Assembly (NCBI RefSeq): GCF_003696345.1
Contig: NZ_RFLX01000027.1
Coordinates: 1 to 46,799 of the forward strand
From: Teichococcus wenyumeiae
GTDB taxonomy: Bacteria > Pseudomonadota > Alphaproteobacteria > Acetobacterales > Acetobacteraceae
DNA length: 46,799 nucleotides
Direction of reading: 5' to 3'
Made by a program: the position numbers and the translations under genes. Below, piece after piece: positions 15,513 through 23,796 of the stretch (the stretch's first letter is position 1; every line of letters starts with the position of its first letter). The notes beneath the pieces were generated by a model. It was not told the DNA's origin. It ran no database searches and saw only the letters and a program-made list of their open reading frames with translations.

Positions 15513-17090
15513 TCACCCCTTCTTTACGTTCCAGAACAGCGGGAAGCCACGCAGAACGCCTTCCAGATCGGAGCGATAGGCCGCCGCCTGTAGGAACTGC
15601 CCCGCCGGGATGTAGGGCACATCCTTGAAGGCCTGTGCCTGCAGCCGCGCGGCGACGCGCTGCTGGGCCTCCAGCCCCAAGGCGGAGAACCAATCGCCGA
15701 TCAGGCTTTCCACTTCCGGCAGGTCCGGCCAGCCGGCCATGGCGTTGGGGCCATTGCCGCGTAGCGGCGCGCTGAGAGCGGGGTTGATCATGTCCACGCC
15801 AGTCAGCGCGGTCATGTAGCAGCTCCAACCACCCTTCTCCGTCGGTTCCTTGCTGGAGCGGCGCGCCGTCAGCGTGCCCCAATCGGACATCTGGAAATCG
15901 ACATTCATGCCGCATTTGCGCAGTGTGTCCGCCGCCACCTCGCTGAGGCCGTGGATGAAGGTCGGGTCTGTGGCGCCCAGCAGCACTACCTTCTCCCCAT
16001 TGTAGCCGGCGGCCTCCAGCTCCCGCTTCACCTTGGCGTAGTCGCGCGGGCCGCGGAACACGCCCATGCCCTCGTCATTGGCCATGGGGGAGCCGGGGGT
16101 GAAGAAGCCGACCGGCGCGTTCCACATCGCCTTGTCCTCGCCCGCCACTGCCATCATGAAGTCGGGCTGCTCGAAGGCGCCCAGCAACGCGCGGCGGATG
16201 CCGGGGTTGTTGAAGGGCGCATGCAGGTGGTTCAGGCGCATGAAGCACATCATGCCCGCCTGCTCCTGCACCGCCACCTTGACGCTCCGCATGCGCTTCA
16301 GCAGCGGGATCATGTCGTTGGCGGCGAATTCCCACCAATCCTGCTCGCCCGCCTGCATGGCGGCGGCGGCCGTGGAGGCGTCGGGGATGGTGGTCCACTC
16401 CACCCGGTCCACATGCACCACCTTGGGCCCGGCCGTGCCATCCGTGGTGCCGGAGCCGCGCGGCACATAGTCCTGGAACTTCTCGTAGACGACGCGGGCG
16501 CCGGAGACGCGCTCATCTGCCTTGAAGCGGAAGGGGCCGGAGCCGACCATCTCCGTCACCTGAGTGAAGGCGTCGGTCTTGGCCAGCCGCTCCGGCATCA
16601 TCACCGGCAGCAGCGGCGGCAGCTTGCCCAACGCCTCCGGCAGCAGCGGGAAGGGGCGCTTCATGCGGAACTGGATGGTCTTGTCGTCCGGCGCGGAGAG
16701 CTCGTCCGTCGCCGCCAGCAGCGCCTGGCCGAAGGGGTCGCGCGCGCCCCAGCGGCGGATGCTGGCGACGCAATCCCGCGCCAGCACGCGCTCCCCATCA
16801 TGCCATCTCAGCCCGTCCCGCAGCGTCAGGCGCCAGAGGAGGCCATCCTGCTCGGTGACATGGCCTTCCACCATCTGTGGCGTGGCGCGGTAGTTGCTGT
16901 CCTGGCCGTAAAGCATATCGAAGACCATGTAGCCATGGTTCCGGGTGGCGTAGGCCAGGCTGAAGATCGGGTCGAGGAAGCTGAGGTCGGTCTGCGGGAT
17001 GAACCGCAGCACCTTGGCCTGCTGCGCGAGGCCGAGGGAGGGCGCCGCGAGGGCCGCCGCTCCAGTGGCCAGGAATGTCCTGCGCTTCAT
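15513..17090 (-). CDS. ABC transporter solute-binding protein, family 5 (paralogue)
   Basis: 525 residues from ATG 17090, chosen because it begins the export signal MKRRTFLATGAAALAAPSLG LAQ. The fold is SBP_bac_5. It parallels the protein at 11755 throughout: LRFIPQTDLSFLDPIFSLAY matches LRFVPQSDLTVIDPVFTTAY, and QDSNYRATPQMVEGH matches LDSNLQPQPQMVEGH. It is the last gene of a minus-strand unit with the deacetylase-like protein and dehydrogenase upstream, separated from the latter by 38 bp. No permease genes accompany it. Its periplasmic ligand is unknown but is probably similar to that of its paralogue. Confidence 0.92.
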   Translation of the reverse strand: MKRRTFLATGAAALAAPSLGLAQQAKVLRFIPQTDLSFLDPIFSLAYATRNHGYMVFDMLYGQDSNYRATPQMVEGHVTEQDGLLWRLTLRDGLRWHDGERVLARDCVASIRRWGARDPFGQALLAATDELSAPDDKTIQFRMKRPFPLLPEALGKLPPLLPVMMPERLAKTDAFTQVTEMVGSGPFRFKADERVSGARVVYEKFQDYVPRGSGTTDGTAGPKVVHVDRVEWTTIPDASTAAAAMQAGEQDWWEFAANDMIPLLKRMRSVKVAVQEQAGMMCFMRLNHLHAPFNNPGIRRALLGAFEQPDFMMAVAGEDKAMWNAPVGFFTPGSPMANDEGMGVFRGPRDYAKVKRELEAAGYNGEKVVLLGATDPTFIHGLSEVAADTLRKCGMNVDFQMSDWGTLTARRSSKEPTEKGGWSCYMTALTGVDMINPALSAPLRGNGPNAMAGWPDLPEVESLIGDWFSALGLEAQQRVAARLQAQAFKDVPYIPAGQFLQAAAYRSDLEGVLRGFPLFWNVKKG

Positions 17091-17128
17091 GAAGTCTGTC
17101 TTTCCGGTACGTGGGTTGGAGCGCGGGC

Positions 17129-17896
17129 TCAGGCTTCCGCCGGGGCAGGCGCGGCGCGGGAGGTCATCCACCCGCCATCGACGACGAGAACCTGCCCGGT
17201 GATGAAGGATGCATCATCGGAGGCCAGGAAGGCGGCGGCGGCGGCGATCTCCTCCGGCTTCCCCGCGCGCCGCAGCGGCGTTGGCGCCATCATATTGGCG
17301 ACGTAGCGCGGGTTCTGCAGGTGGTTCGCCGTCATCGGCGTCTCGATCACGCCGGGGGCGATGGCATTGACCAATATGCCTTCCGGGCCGAGGTCGCAGG
17401 CCAGCTGGCGGGTGAGCTGCGCGACGCCGGCCTTGGCGACCGCATAGGCCGCCGTGCCCGGATAGCCCACCAGCCCGAAGATGGAGGAGATATTGACGAT
17501 GCGCCCGCCCGGCCGCGTCAGATGCGGCAGGCAATCCCGCGTCACCCGCAGCACGGCCTTGAGGTTGATGTCGACGAACCGGTCGATGAGGTCGTCATCC
17601 GATTCCGCCAGTGTGCTGCTGCCGCCGATGCCGGCGTTGTTCACCAGGATGTCGAGCCGACCGAAGGCATCGAGCGCCGCCTGTGCGAGGCGGGTGCCCG
17701 CGCCCTTCTCATTGACGTCGAGCAGCAGCGCGGCGCCGCCGATCTCACGTGCCACGGCCTCAACCTCCGCCGAGCGGTCGGCCGCCAGCACGCGGGCGCC
17801 TTCCCGCGCCAGGCGGATGGCGGTGGCCGCGCCGATGCCGCCGGCCGCGCCCGTCACAATGGCGATGCGCCCGGCGAAACGAGAATCCTTCGTCAC
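17129..17896 (-). CDS. Short-chain dehydrogenase/reductase
   Basis: 255 residues from a GTG at 17896. Classical SDR layout: cofactor loop VTGAAGGIGAA (residues 14-24), Asp in AADRS favouring NAD, NNAG, the active-site serine in NISSIFG, YAVAK with catalytic Tyr and Lys, and the C-terminal FITGQVLVVDGGW. Members oxidise or reduce an alcohol or keto group with NAD(P). It is the middle gene between the deacetylase-like gene (39 bp upstream) and the solute-binding protein (38 bp downstream), so it probably acts on the same imported compound. Cytoplasmic; substrate unknown. Confidence 0.93.
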   Translation of the reverse strand: MTKDSRFAGRIAIVTGAAGGIGAATAIRLAREGARVLAADRSAEVEAVAREIGGAALLLDVNEKGAGTRLAQAALDAFGRLDILVNNAGIGGSSTLAESDDDLIDRFVDINLKAVLRVTRDCLPHLTRPGGRIVNISSIFGLVGYPGTAAYAVAKAGVAQLTRQLACDLGPEGILVNAIAPGVIETPMTANHLQNPRYVANMMAPTPLRRAGKPEEIAAAAAFLASDDASFITGQVLVVDGGWMTSRAAPAPAEA

Positions 17897-17935
17897 ACAA
17901 GATATCCTTTGGAATGGCAGGGCGGTGTCCGCAGT

Positions 17936-18769
17936 TCAGCTGGCCTGCCGCGCGCGGAATTCCCGCTGCACCTCATCCAGCGTGCAAAATTCGGCGCCCA
18001 TCGCGGTGAGGGCGTCGATGAGCTTCTCCATCATCATCATCCGATGGCCACGGCCGCTGACATAGGGGTGAAAGGTATAGACCAGCACGCCCCAGTCGGT
18101 TGTGCGGCGCATGTATTCAAAATCGGCCAACCAGTTTTCCAGCACCGATCCGGCATTGGCGAGGCCCGGCATCACTCCTGCCTTGGTGCGAAAGAACTCG
18201 AAATGCGGGTGATCGTCGAGTGACCAACTGATGGGCACCTCGACAAGGTCGGTCGTCTCGCCGAAAACCAGCGGTGCATCCGCCGCGACCTTGTCGCCCC
18301 TGCGGGCGAAATAAGGCTCGCAATCATGGCCCATCATGCTGCTGTCGTAGCGCAGGCCGTGCTGCACCATCAGGTCTATGCTCTGCTCGCTGAGATCCCA
18401 GGCAGGAGAACGGTAGCCTGCCGGGATCTGCCCGGTCAGCCCGCGAATGGCCTCGACACCCATGGCGAATTCCTCCGCCTCGCGATCAGCAGAAAGCTCG
18501 GCCGGCGGGATGTGGCTCCAGCCGTGGTGCCCGACCTCATGCCCGCCGGCCACGACGCTTTCGCAGGCCTCGGGATAGGTCTTGATGACCACGCCGGGAA
18601 TGTACCAGCTTCCCTTGATGCCACGGCTGGACAGCAGGTCGAGGATGCGGCGCGCGCCAATGACGCCGAATTCGCCGCGCGAGATCGGCGTCGGAGTCAG
18701 CATGCCGCGCGAGGCGAAGCCGGACCAGGTGTCGAAATCATAGGAGAGGCAGGCGATGTGGCGGGGCAA
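17936..18769 (-). CDS. Polysaccharide deacetylase-fold hydrolase
   Basis: 277 residues from a TTG at 18769; no better start is visible. The NodB-type motifs are seen: LSYDFDTW with the Asp pair, HEVGHHGWSH supplying the HxxxH metal site, and AGYRSPAWDLS. There is no signal peptide, and length and style resemble the cytoplasmic PuuE/allantoinase-like branch rather than secreted chitin or peptidoglycan deacetylases. I infer a metal-dependent C-N hydrolase for a small amide or ureide; this is not proven. First gene of the unit with the dehydrogenase and binding protein, and divergent from the IclR gene. Confidence 0.88.
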   Translation of the reverse strand: MPRHIACLSYDFDTWSGFASRGMLTPTPISRGEFGVIGARRILDLLSSRGIKGSWYIPGVVIKTYPEACESVVAGGHEVGHHGWSHIPPAELSADREAEEFAMGVEAIRGLTGQIPAGYRSPAWDLSEQSIDLMVQHGLRYDSSMMGHDCEPYFARRGDKVAADAPLVFGETTDLVEVPISWSLDDHPHFEFFRTKAGVMPGLANAGSVLENWLADFEYMRRTTDWGVLVYTFHPYVSGRGHRMMMMEKLIDALTAMGAEFCTLDEVQREFRARQAS

Positions 18770-18979
18770 GTGCGGAGGTCCTTTTCTCGGCAGCAGGAAG
18801 GTATTTCACGGCTTACCGGCCGCAGCGCGCCTTCTGCCGGGCGGCATTGCGGATGCGTGGAAGCGGGGATGAAGCGTCGTCGCGGGCCGGTGCGGCGCCG
18901 CACGTACCCTGGCATGCCGCTATGCAGGACTGTCCCTTAATTTGCGATGCCAGCATGGCTTGCGTGCGGTCCCTCCGTG

Positions 18980-19002
18980 GCCGTATCTCTGTTCGATACG
19001 GC
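18980..19002. promoter_or_regulatory. Candidate IclR operator
   Basis: GCCGTATC-TCTGTTC-GATACGGC, a perfect 8-bp dyad with 7-nt spacing, in the 271-bp gap between the divergent deacetylase-like and iclR genes and 38 bp before the iclR start. A T-rich run follows, so a hairpin role is possible, but the place suits an operator. Confidence 0.5.
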
Positions 19003-19040
19003 TGGTTTATTTTTGCAATGCTAGGTAAGGGCTCGCATCC

Positions 19041-19838
19041 ATGTCAACGCACAAGGGCAAGAACGCCTCGCCTGCGGCGGAAGGGCCATTGTTCCTGCAA
19101 TCCACAGCGCGCACGCTGCGGGTGCTGGAGGTCTTCGCACAGCAGCCCCGCCCCTTGTCGATTGCCGAACTGGCCGCCGCCGCTGGACTCAACAAAAGCG
19201 CCGGCCAGCGCATCGTCCATACCTTGCAGGCTATGGGGTATCTGGACCGCTCCAGCGAAGGGCTGGTCCCTGGCAAGAAGACCCTCTACCGCGCCTTCGA
19301 CTTCCTGCGCATGAATGCCCTGGTCGAAAGTGCCACGCCGGTGCTGCATGAACTGCGTAAATCGGTGAATGAAAGGGTGGATCTTAGCCTGCTGGACGGC
19401 CCGGACATCGTTTATGTGGTGCGGTTGCAGAGTAAGCGGGAGACCTTCTCGGCGACGCTGGTCGGGCGCCGCATCCCGAGCTTCTGCTCCTCCGGCGGCC
19501 GGGCGATGCTGGCGGCCATGCCGGAGGAGGAGGCGATGCGGATACTGGAAGCTTCGGACCGCACCCCTCTGACGCCGAGGACGATCACGGACATCCCCAA
19601 GATCGTCAGGAAGATCGGGGAGGCGCGTCGCCAGGGCTATGCGACGGCGGTCGAGGAATCCCTTCTGGGCGAGATCGCCCTGGCCGCCGCCGTACTCGAC
19701 ATAAACCAGCGGCCGGTGGCAGCGATCCATGTGGCGGCCTCGCTCTCCGAATGGACGGAGGAAGGCTTCCGCCAGCGTGTCAGCCCCTTGGTGATGGAGG
19801 CGGCGCAGGCGCTGTCCCATAGCTACAAGCGCGGGTGA
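19041..19838 (+). CDS. IclR-family transcriptional regulator
   Basis: 265 residues. The N-terminal winged helix-turn-helix (residues 20-85) reads STARTLRVLEVFAQQPRPLS, IAELAAAAGLNKSAGQRIVH and LQAMGYLDRS. The C-terminal effector domain (100-260) has LVGRRIPSFCSSGGRAMLAA, with the usual conserved glycine, serine and alanine pocket, and EIALAAAVLDINQRPVAAIH. Members are mostly repressors of catabolic operons released by a substrate. Divergent from the deacetylase-dehydrogenase-binding-protein unit, which it probably controls through the dyad at 18980. Confidence 0.93.
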   Translation: MSTHKGKNASPAAEGPLFLQSTARTLRVLEVFAQQPRPLSIAELAAAAGLNKSAGQRIVHTLQAMGYLDRSSEGLVPGKKTLYRAFDFLRMNALVESATPVLHELRKSVNERVDLSLLDGPDIVYVVRLQSKRETFSATLVGRRIPSFCSSGGRAMLAAMPEEEAMRILEASDRTPLTPRTITDIPKIVRKIGEARRQGYATAVEESLLGEIALAAAVLDINQRPVAAIHVAASLSEWTEEGFRQRVSPLVMEAAQALSHSYKRG

Positions 19839-19883
19839 GGGCGGCGGGCCGCACCCTGGGCTATTCGCCGCATGGCCCGCCGT

Positions 19884-19907
19884 AAATGCCGCATTTATGC
19901 GGCGTTT
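19884..19907 (+). terminator. Hairpin after iclR
   Basis: AAATGCCGCA-TTTA-TGCGGCGTTT, a 10-bp stem with one T-G pair and an A-run before and T-run after. This form can end transcription from either side. It lies 46 bp after the iclR stop and before the fic gene. Confidence 0.5.
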
Positions 19908-19969
19908 AGCTTGACGGCATCTCCGCCGCCACCTAGGTACTCACCGGAATTTGCGGCGGTCGATGTGCG

Positions 19970-21088
19970 ATGTATATCTGGCAACACTCCGCATGGCCGG
20001 AATTCCGCTGGAATGCGGAGGCATTGCTGCCGCTGGTCGCCGAGGCGCGCTTCCGGCAGGGCCGGTTTCTCGGCACTATGGCGGCGGCCGGGCTTGAGAC
20101 GCGCCAGGAAGCCGAGCTTTCCGCCAGCACAGAGGATGTGGTGGCCACCAGCGCCATCGAGGGCGAGCGGCTGCCGCCGGCCAGCGTGCGCTCCTCGGTG
20201 GCCCGCAGGCTCGGGTTGCCGCAGGGTGGCGTACTGCCGCAGGACAGTCAGGTGGAAGGCATTGCCGAGGTCGTGCTGGACGCCACGCGCCACTTCCAGG
20301 CACCGTTGACGGAGGAGCGCATCTTCGCCTGGCACCGGGCACTGTTCGCCGCACCGGGCAAGGGGCCGGACCCTATCGATATCGGCCGCTGGCGGACGGA
20401 TGCGCATGGCCGCATGCAGGTCGTCTCCGGCGTGTACCGGGGCGGCAAGCCGCCCCGCGTGCATTACGAGGCTCCGCCGGCAGCCGTGGCGGGGCGGGAG
20501 ATGCGCCGCTTTCTGGCATGGTTCAATGGCGACGGCGTGCCGCCGGACGGGCTGGTCCGGGCCGGGCTGGCGCATCTGTGGTTCGTCACCATCCATCCGC
20601 TGGATGATGGCAATGGCCGCGTGGGCCGCGCCATCGCCGACATGGCCATCGCCCAGGCCGAGGGCACAGGGCAGCGCTTCTACTCGCTTTCCTCTGCCAT
20701 CCTGCGCCAGCGAAAGGGCTACTACGACGCGCTGGAGCAAGCGCAGAAGGGCGATCTGGACGTCACGGAATGGCTGGGCTGGTTCCTGCGCTGCCACCGG
20801 CAGGCCATTGCCGAGGCTGAGGAGACGGCGCGTCGTGTAGTCGGCAAGGCGCGTTTCTGGGCGGCGCTGGATGCCGGCCCAAGGCCCGTGAATGAGCGCC
20901 AGCGGAAGGTGCTAGCGAAGCTTATCGAAGACTGGGAAGGTCCGATGACCACGCGCAAATGGGTGGCAATCTGCGGCTGCTCGGCCGATACCGCGCAGCG
21001 CGACATTGCCGACCTGCTGCAGCGCGGCCTGCTACGCGCCAATGAGAAGGGTGGCCGCAGCATAGGCTACGACTTTACCGGGCCTTGA
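19970..21088 (+). CDS. Fic-family protein with DUF4172 N-terminus
   Basis: 372 residues. Residues 1-85 form a DUF4172-type domain (MYIWQHSAWPEFRWNAEALL) that carries the inhibitory alpha-helix motif SAIEGER (S-x-x-x-E-G). The Fic core near residues 130-240 has the catalytic loop HPLDDGNGRVGR, and a beta-hairpin flap (GVYRGGKPPRVHYEAP). A C-terminal helix-turn-helix follows (PMTTRKWVAICGCSADTAQR). Fic enzymes usually transfer AMP from ATP to a hydroxyl of a target protein, and the Glu of the inhibitory motif blocks ATP until it is displaced. All key residues are present, so it is probably active and auto-inhibited. The winged helix suggests self-regulation. No antitoxin partner is adjacent. 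Confidence 0.93.
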   Translation: MYIWQHSAWPEFRWNAEALLPLVAEARFRQGRFLGTMAAAGLETRQEAELSASTEDVVATSAIEGERLPPASVRSSVARRLGLPQGGVLPQDSQVEGIAEVVLDATRHFQAPLTEERIFAWHRALFAAPGKGPDPIDIGRWRTDAHGRMQVVSGVYRGGKPPRVHYEAPPAAVAGREMRRFLAWFNGDGVPPDGLVRAGLAHLWFVTIHPLDDGNGRVGRAIADMAIAQAEGTGQRFYSLSSAILRQRKGYYDALEQAQKGDLDVTEWLGWFLRCHRQAIAEAEETARRVVGKARFWAALDAGPRPVNERQRKVLAKLIEDWEGPMTTRKWVAICGCSADTAQRDIADLLQRGLLRANEKGGRSIGYDFTGP

Positions 21089-21345
21089 GTACAGCAGTCA
21101 GTAGCCGGCGTAGCGGCCCGGCGGCCACCACCTACAACCACTACCACTGATGAAATGGACTTACCCCGGGAGAAGTGGAGAACGCTCAGGTAAGGTCATC
21201 ATGAGGACCTGGAGGGGAAGATGGGAGATGTACGTCAGCGGGACTGAACTGAGGAGTCTGAGATGGACCCCCGCCCGCCAGCCGGGATTGGCAAGTTGTT
21301 TAACGAGAAGGTGAGTTGGGCCGTGTGACTGGAGGCGCAGCATTA
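21089..21345. other. Intergenic DNA, possibly an old IS3 tip
   Basis: Contains no gene. TGGACTTACCCCGGGAGAAG near 21156 and the following purine-rich segment resemble the end and leader of IS3-type elements, but no transposase can be read. The IS6 copy begins just beyond. Confidence 0.3.
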
Positions 21346-21570
21346 TCAGGCGGCCGCCTGGGCACAGGTTTCCTGCCGCCAGATCCGGAAGGCCTTGGTC
21401 CGGATGCGCCGGTACTCGCCGGCCGTCATCAGGTGTCGGCGGGGACGGAAATGACCGTAGATTATACTGTGTGCCGAGAGGAACCGCCGGGCCTGCCCGG
21501 TTGAGTTGAAGCGCTGCCTCAGCCGCTCCCGCCGTCGGGTCGGCCGATGCGAGTTCTCCGCCCGATTGTT

Positions 21571-21819
21571 ATCGGGCATGAATCTGGTCCGACGCCACCG
21601 GCGGGCTGGGAGAGACAGTCCACCGGCTGTATCCTGGGGCTTCCGGGACAGGGGCGTCGGGAGCACGTGGTGGGCAGGCCGGGGTATCTCATGAGCTGCG
21701 AGCTCGCGTTGTTATCTGGCCGCCCCTGCGACTAGCCCGGGTGCGCTGCGAGCGCGGATCCGTAAGTGTCGTGTTGCCCACACACTCCCAAAGGCAAACG
21801 CAAGCATACGGGAGGCAAC
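21571..21819 (+). ncRNA. Candidate bridge-RNA region of the IS110 element
   Basis: In the IS110 group the long non-coding left end encodes a structured RNA with two loops, one reading the target and one the donor, that guides the recombinase. This interval has the expected place and length. TTGTTATC occurs at the left junction (21566-21573) and again at 21710-21717, which could be a guide match, but eight bases is weak. Structure was not computed. Confidence 0.4.
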
Positions 21820-23001
21820 ATGCGGGTGATCGGACTGGACGTACACCGCAGCTTTGCGGTGGTGGCGATCCTTGAGGATGGGCAACTGCGCGGTGGTGGG
21901 AGGGTCGATCTCACGCGCGATGCGGTGATCGCCTTTGGCCGAACGCTTCGTCCGGACGATAAGGTGGTGATCGAGGCAACGGTCAACACGGCCATGATCG
22001 TGCGCCTGCTGCGGCCCTTTGTGGAGCGTGTGGTGGTCGCCAATCCACTCCAGGTGCGGGTGATCGCCCATGCCAAGGTCAAGACTGACAAGATCGATGC
22101 GGCGGCGCTCGCCAAGCTGCATGCCAGCGGCTTCCTGCCAGAGGTCCGGATGCCGGACGAGGCAACCGAGGCCCTCCGGCGCCTGGTGGCCCAGCGGGCG
22201 CAGGTCGTCCAGCAGATGACACGGGCCAAGAACCGGATCCACGGCGTCCTACACGCCAATCTGATCCCGCCCTTTCCGGGCGAGGTGTTCAGCGCGGCAG
22301 GCCGGGCCTGGCTGGAGACCCGGCCCCTGGCCGCTGACGAAATGCTCGCAATCCGGCGCTATCTCGCGGATCTCGACCAACGGACGGCGGACCTGGCGCT
22401 TCTTGATCAGGCCCTGGCCGGGCGTGCCCTGGGGGACGAACGGGTGCGCCGGCTGATGACGCTCAGTGGCGTGCATGTGACGGTCGCCATGGGGCTGCTG
22501 GCCGCCGTCGGCGACATCTCGCGCTTCGCGTCGTCCGAGAAGCTGGTCAGCTACCTCGGGCTGAACCCTTCCGTGCGCCAGTCCGGCGAGGCTCCAGCCC
22601 ATCATGGCCGGATCACCAAGCAGGGCCGCTCGCATGCGCGCGCCATGCTGGTGGAGGCCGCCTGGGCCGCGGCTCGGGCCCCGGGCCCGCTGCGCGCCTT
22701 CTTCCTGCGTATCCAGGCCCGGCGCGGCAAGGCCGTGGCGGCGGTCGCCACAGCACGAAAGCTGGCCGTCCTTGTCTGGCACCTCCTGACCAAAGCTGAG
22801 GATTGGAACTCGCCGCCGGTCAGCCGCCTGCCAAGGGTCCGCGGCCGGGTCGGGCGCAGGCCTACAACAGCAAGGAGGTGCGCGCCCGCGAGCGCGCCTG
22901 GCTGGAGCAGACCGAGCAGGCCTATGCCCGCTTTGTCGCGCACTGGCAGAGCACACCGCCAACAGGGCGCACGGGTGCCGCAAATGGGAGACGCACATCC
23001 T
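21820..23001 (+). pseudogene. IS110-family transposase with late frameshift
   Basis: Starts at ATG 21820 after GGGAGG. The N-terminal DEDD RuvC-like domain reads MRVIGLDVHRSFAVVAILED, VVIEATVNTAMIVRLL and AHAKVKTDKIDAAALAKLHA, giving Asp and Glu catalytic residues. The C-terminal Tnp_20 domain has LMTLSGVHVTVAMGLLAAVG, LVSYLGLNPSVRQSGE and KQGRSHARAMLVEAAW, containing the catalytic serine. After LLTKAED (about 22800) the frame changes. The expected tail LELAAGQPPAKGPRPGRAQA then RERAWLEQTEQAYARFVAHW is found in another frame to about 23001, and a short segment normally present between seems deleted. Catalytic parts are intact, so activity is uncertain rather than excluded. Confidence 0.85.
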
Positions 23002-23552
23002 AGGCGGCGCGGCGGGCTCGCATCCTCAGACCCGCTCCTGGCCACGCGGTCACCCGTGCCTCGGGAAATTAGCACAACGCCATCAGAAAAGTCTTGTCGA
23101 AGACATCCGTGAGGTACCGGCTGGTGCGATGCCGAACCTCGGGCAGGAACTCGCGCTGAGCCACGCTGTGGCTCTTCAGCCTATCAGGGGCCAGCCGGCG
23201 CGGCTTGTACCGGAGGCCTGCGAGCAGGCGCCTGAAGAACCGCTTGGCTGCACTCCCGTTCCGTCGATTCTGAACGAGGATGTCCAGCACCGCGCCGTGC
23301 TGGCCCACGGCTCGCCAGAGATAGGGAGCACGCCATTGATGCGCAGAACTACCTCATAGAGGTGCCAGGTGTTGCCCGGCTTCGGCCGGCGCCGCCGCAG
23401 CTTTCGGGCGAACGCCGATCTGAGCTTTCGGCACCAGCTCCGGATGTTCCCATGCGCAGGCTCAGGCTAAACACGTGATACAGCCACACAGCGTGGCTGA
23501 TGATCTCCGCCGGGAAGCGATACCCAGGATAGATGGCGGGGTCTGGTGTCAT

Positions 23553-23796
23553 CCGACCAGCTTCGCCCAGCTCGCTCTATCCGGCTGCTGCCGCCCAAAT
23601 TGGCAATGGCCCCCTCAGTGACTTTGTGCTGATTGCGAAACCAAATCGAATAATCGTTATTGTTCTGATACCATGGTTAAGCTGGTGGACTTGGCGTGGA
23701 TCCCTCTGAACCTGTCTGAATCCGCCTTGATGCCACAGCGCGGCTTTTCCTTTCGCCGTTGTTCCGATCAGGCGATTGTCAACAAGAGAGGCGAAC
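23553..23796. promoter_or_regulatory. Promoter region of the MFS gene with an A/T-rich dyad
   Basis: Lower in GC than its surroundings. AATAA-TCG-TTATT at 23649-23661 is a perfect short dyad about 135 bp upstream of the MFS start, a possible regulator site. The IS6 end lies somewhere before 23600. No coding frame is seen. Confidence 0.35.

Larger units (their letters stand above)
21571..23110 (+). mobile_element. IS110-family element inserted in IS6
   Basis: Boundaries come from restoring the IS6 frame: plus-strand CGATTGTT ends at 21570 and GAGGTACC resumes at 23111. The 1540-bp interval holds one transposase with a 249-bp non-coding left end and about 110 bp at the right end. No terminal inverted repeats or target duplication are apparent, as is usual for IS110. 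Size and layout fit the IS110 group. Confidence 0.75.
21346..23552 (-). pseudogene. IS6-family transposase, split by IS110 and frameshifted
   Basis: The N-terminus (23552-23450) reads YPGYRFPAEIISHAVWLYHV FSLSLR and then changes frame. The middle (23308-23111) gives AVLDILVQNRRNGSAAKRFF then PEVRHRTSRYL. The C-terminus (21570-21346) gives NNRAENSHRPTRRRERLRQR, FLSAHSIIYGHFRPRRHL and CAQAAA. Joining 23111 to 21570 restores RYL-NNRAENSH, the expected IS6 order with its last catalytic Glu. So an IS110 element cut this gene, and earlier frameshifts had also damaged it. Confidence 0.85.
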
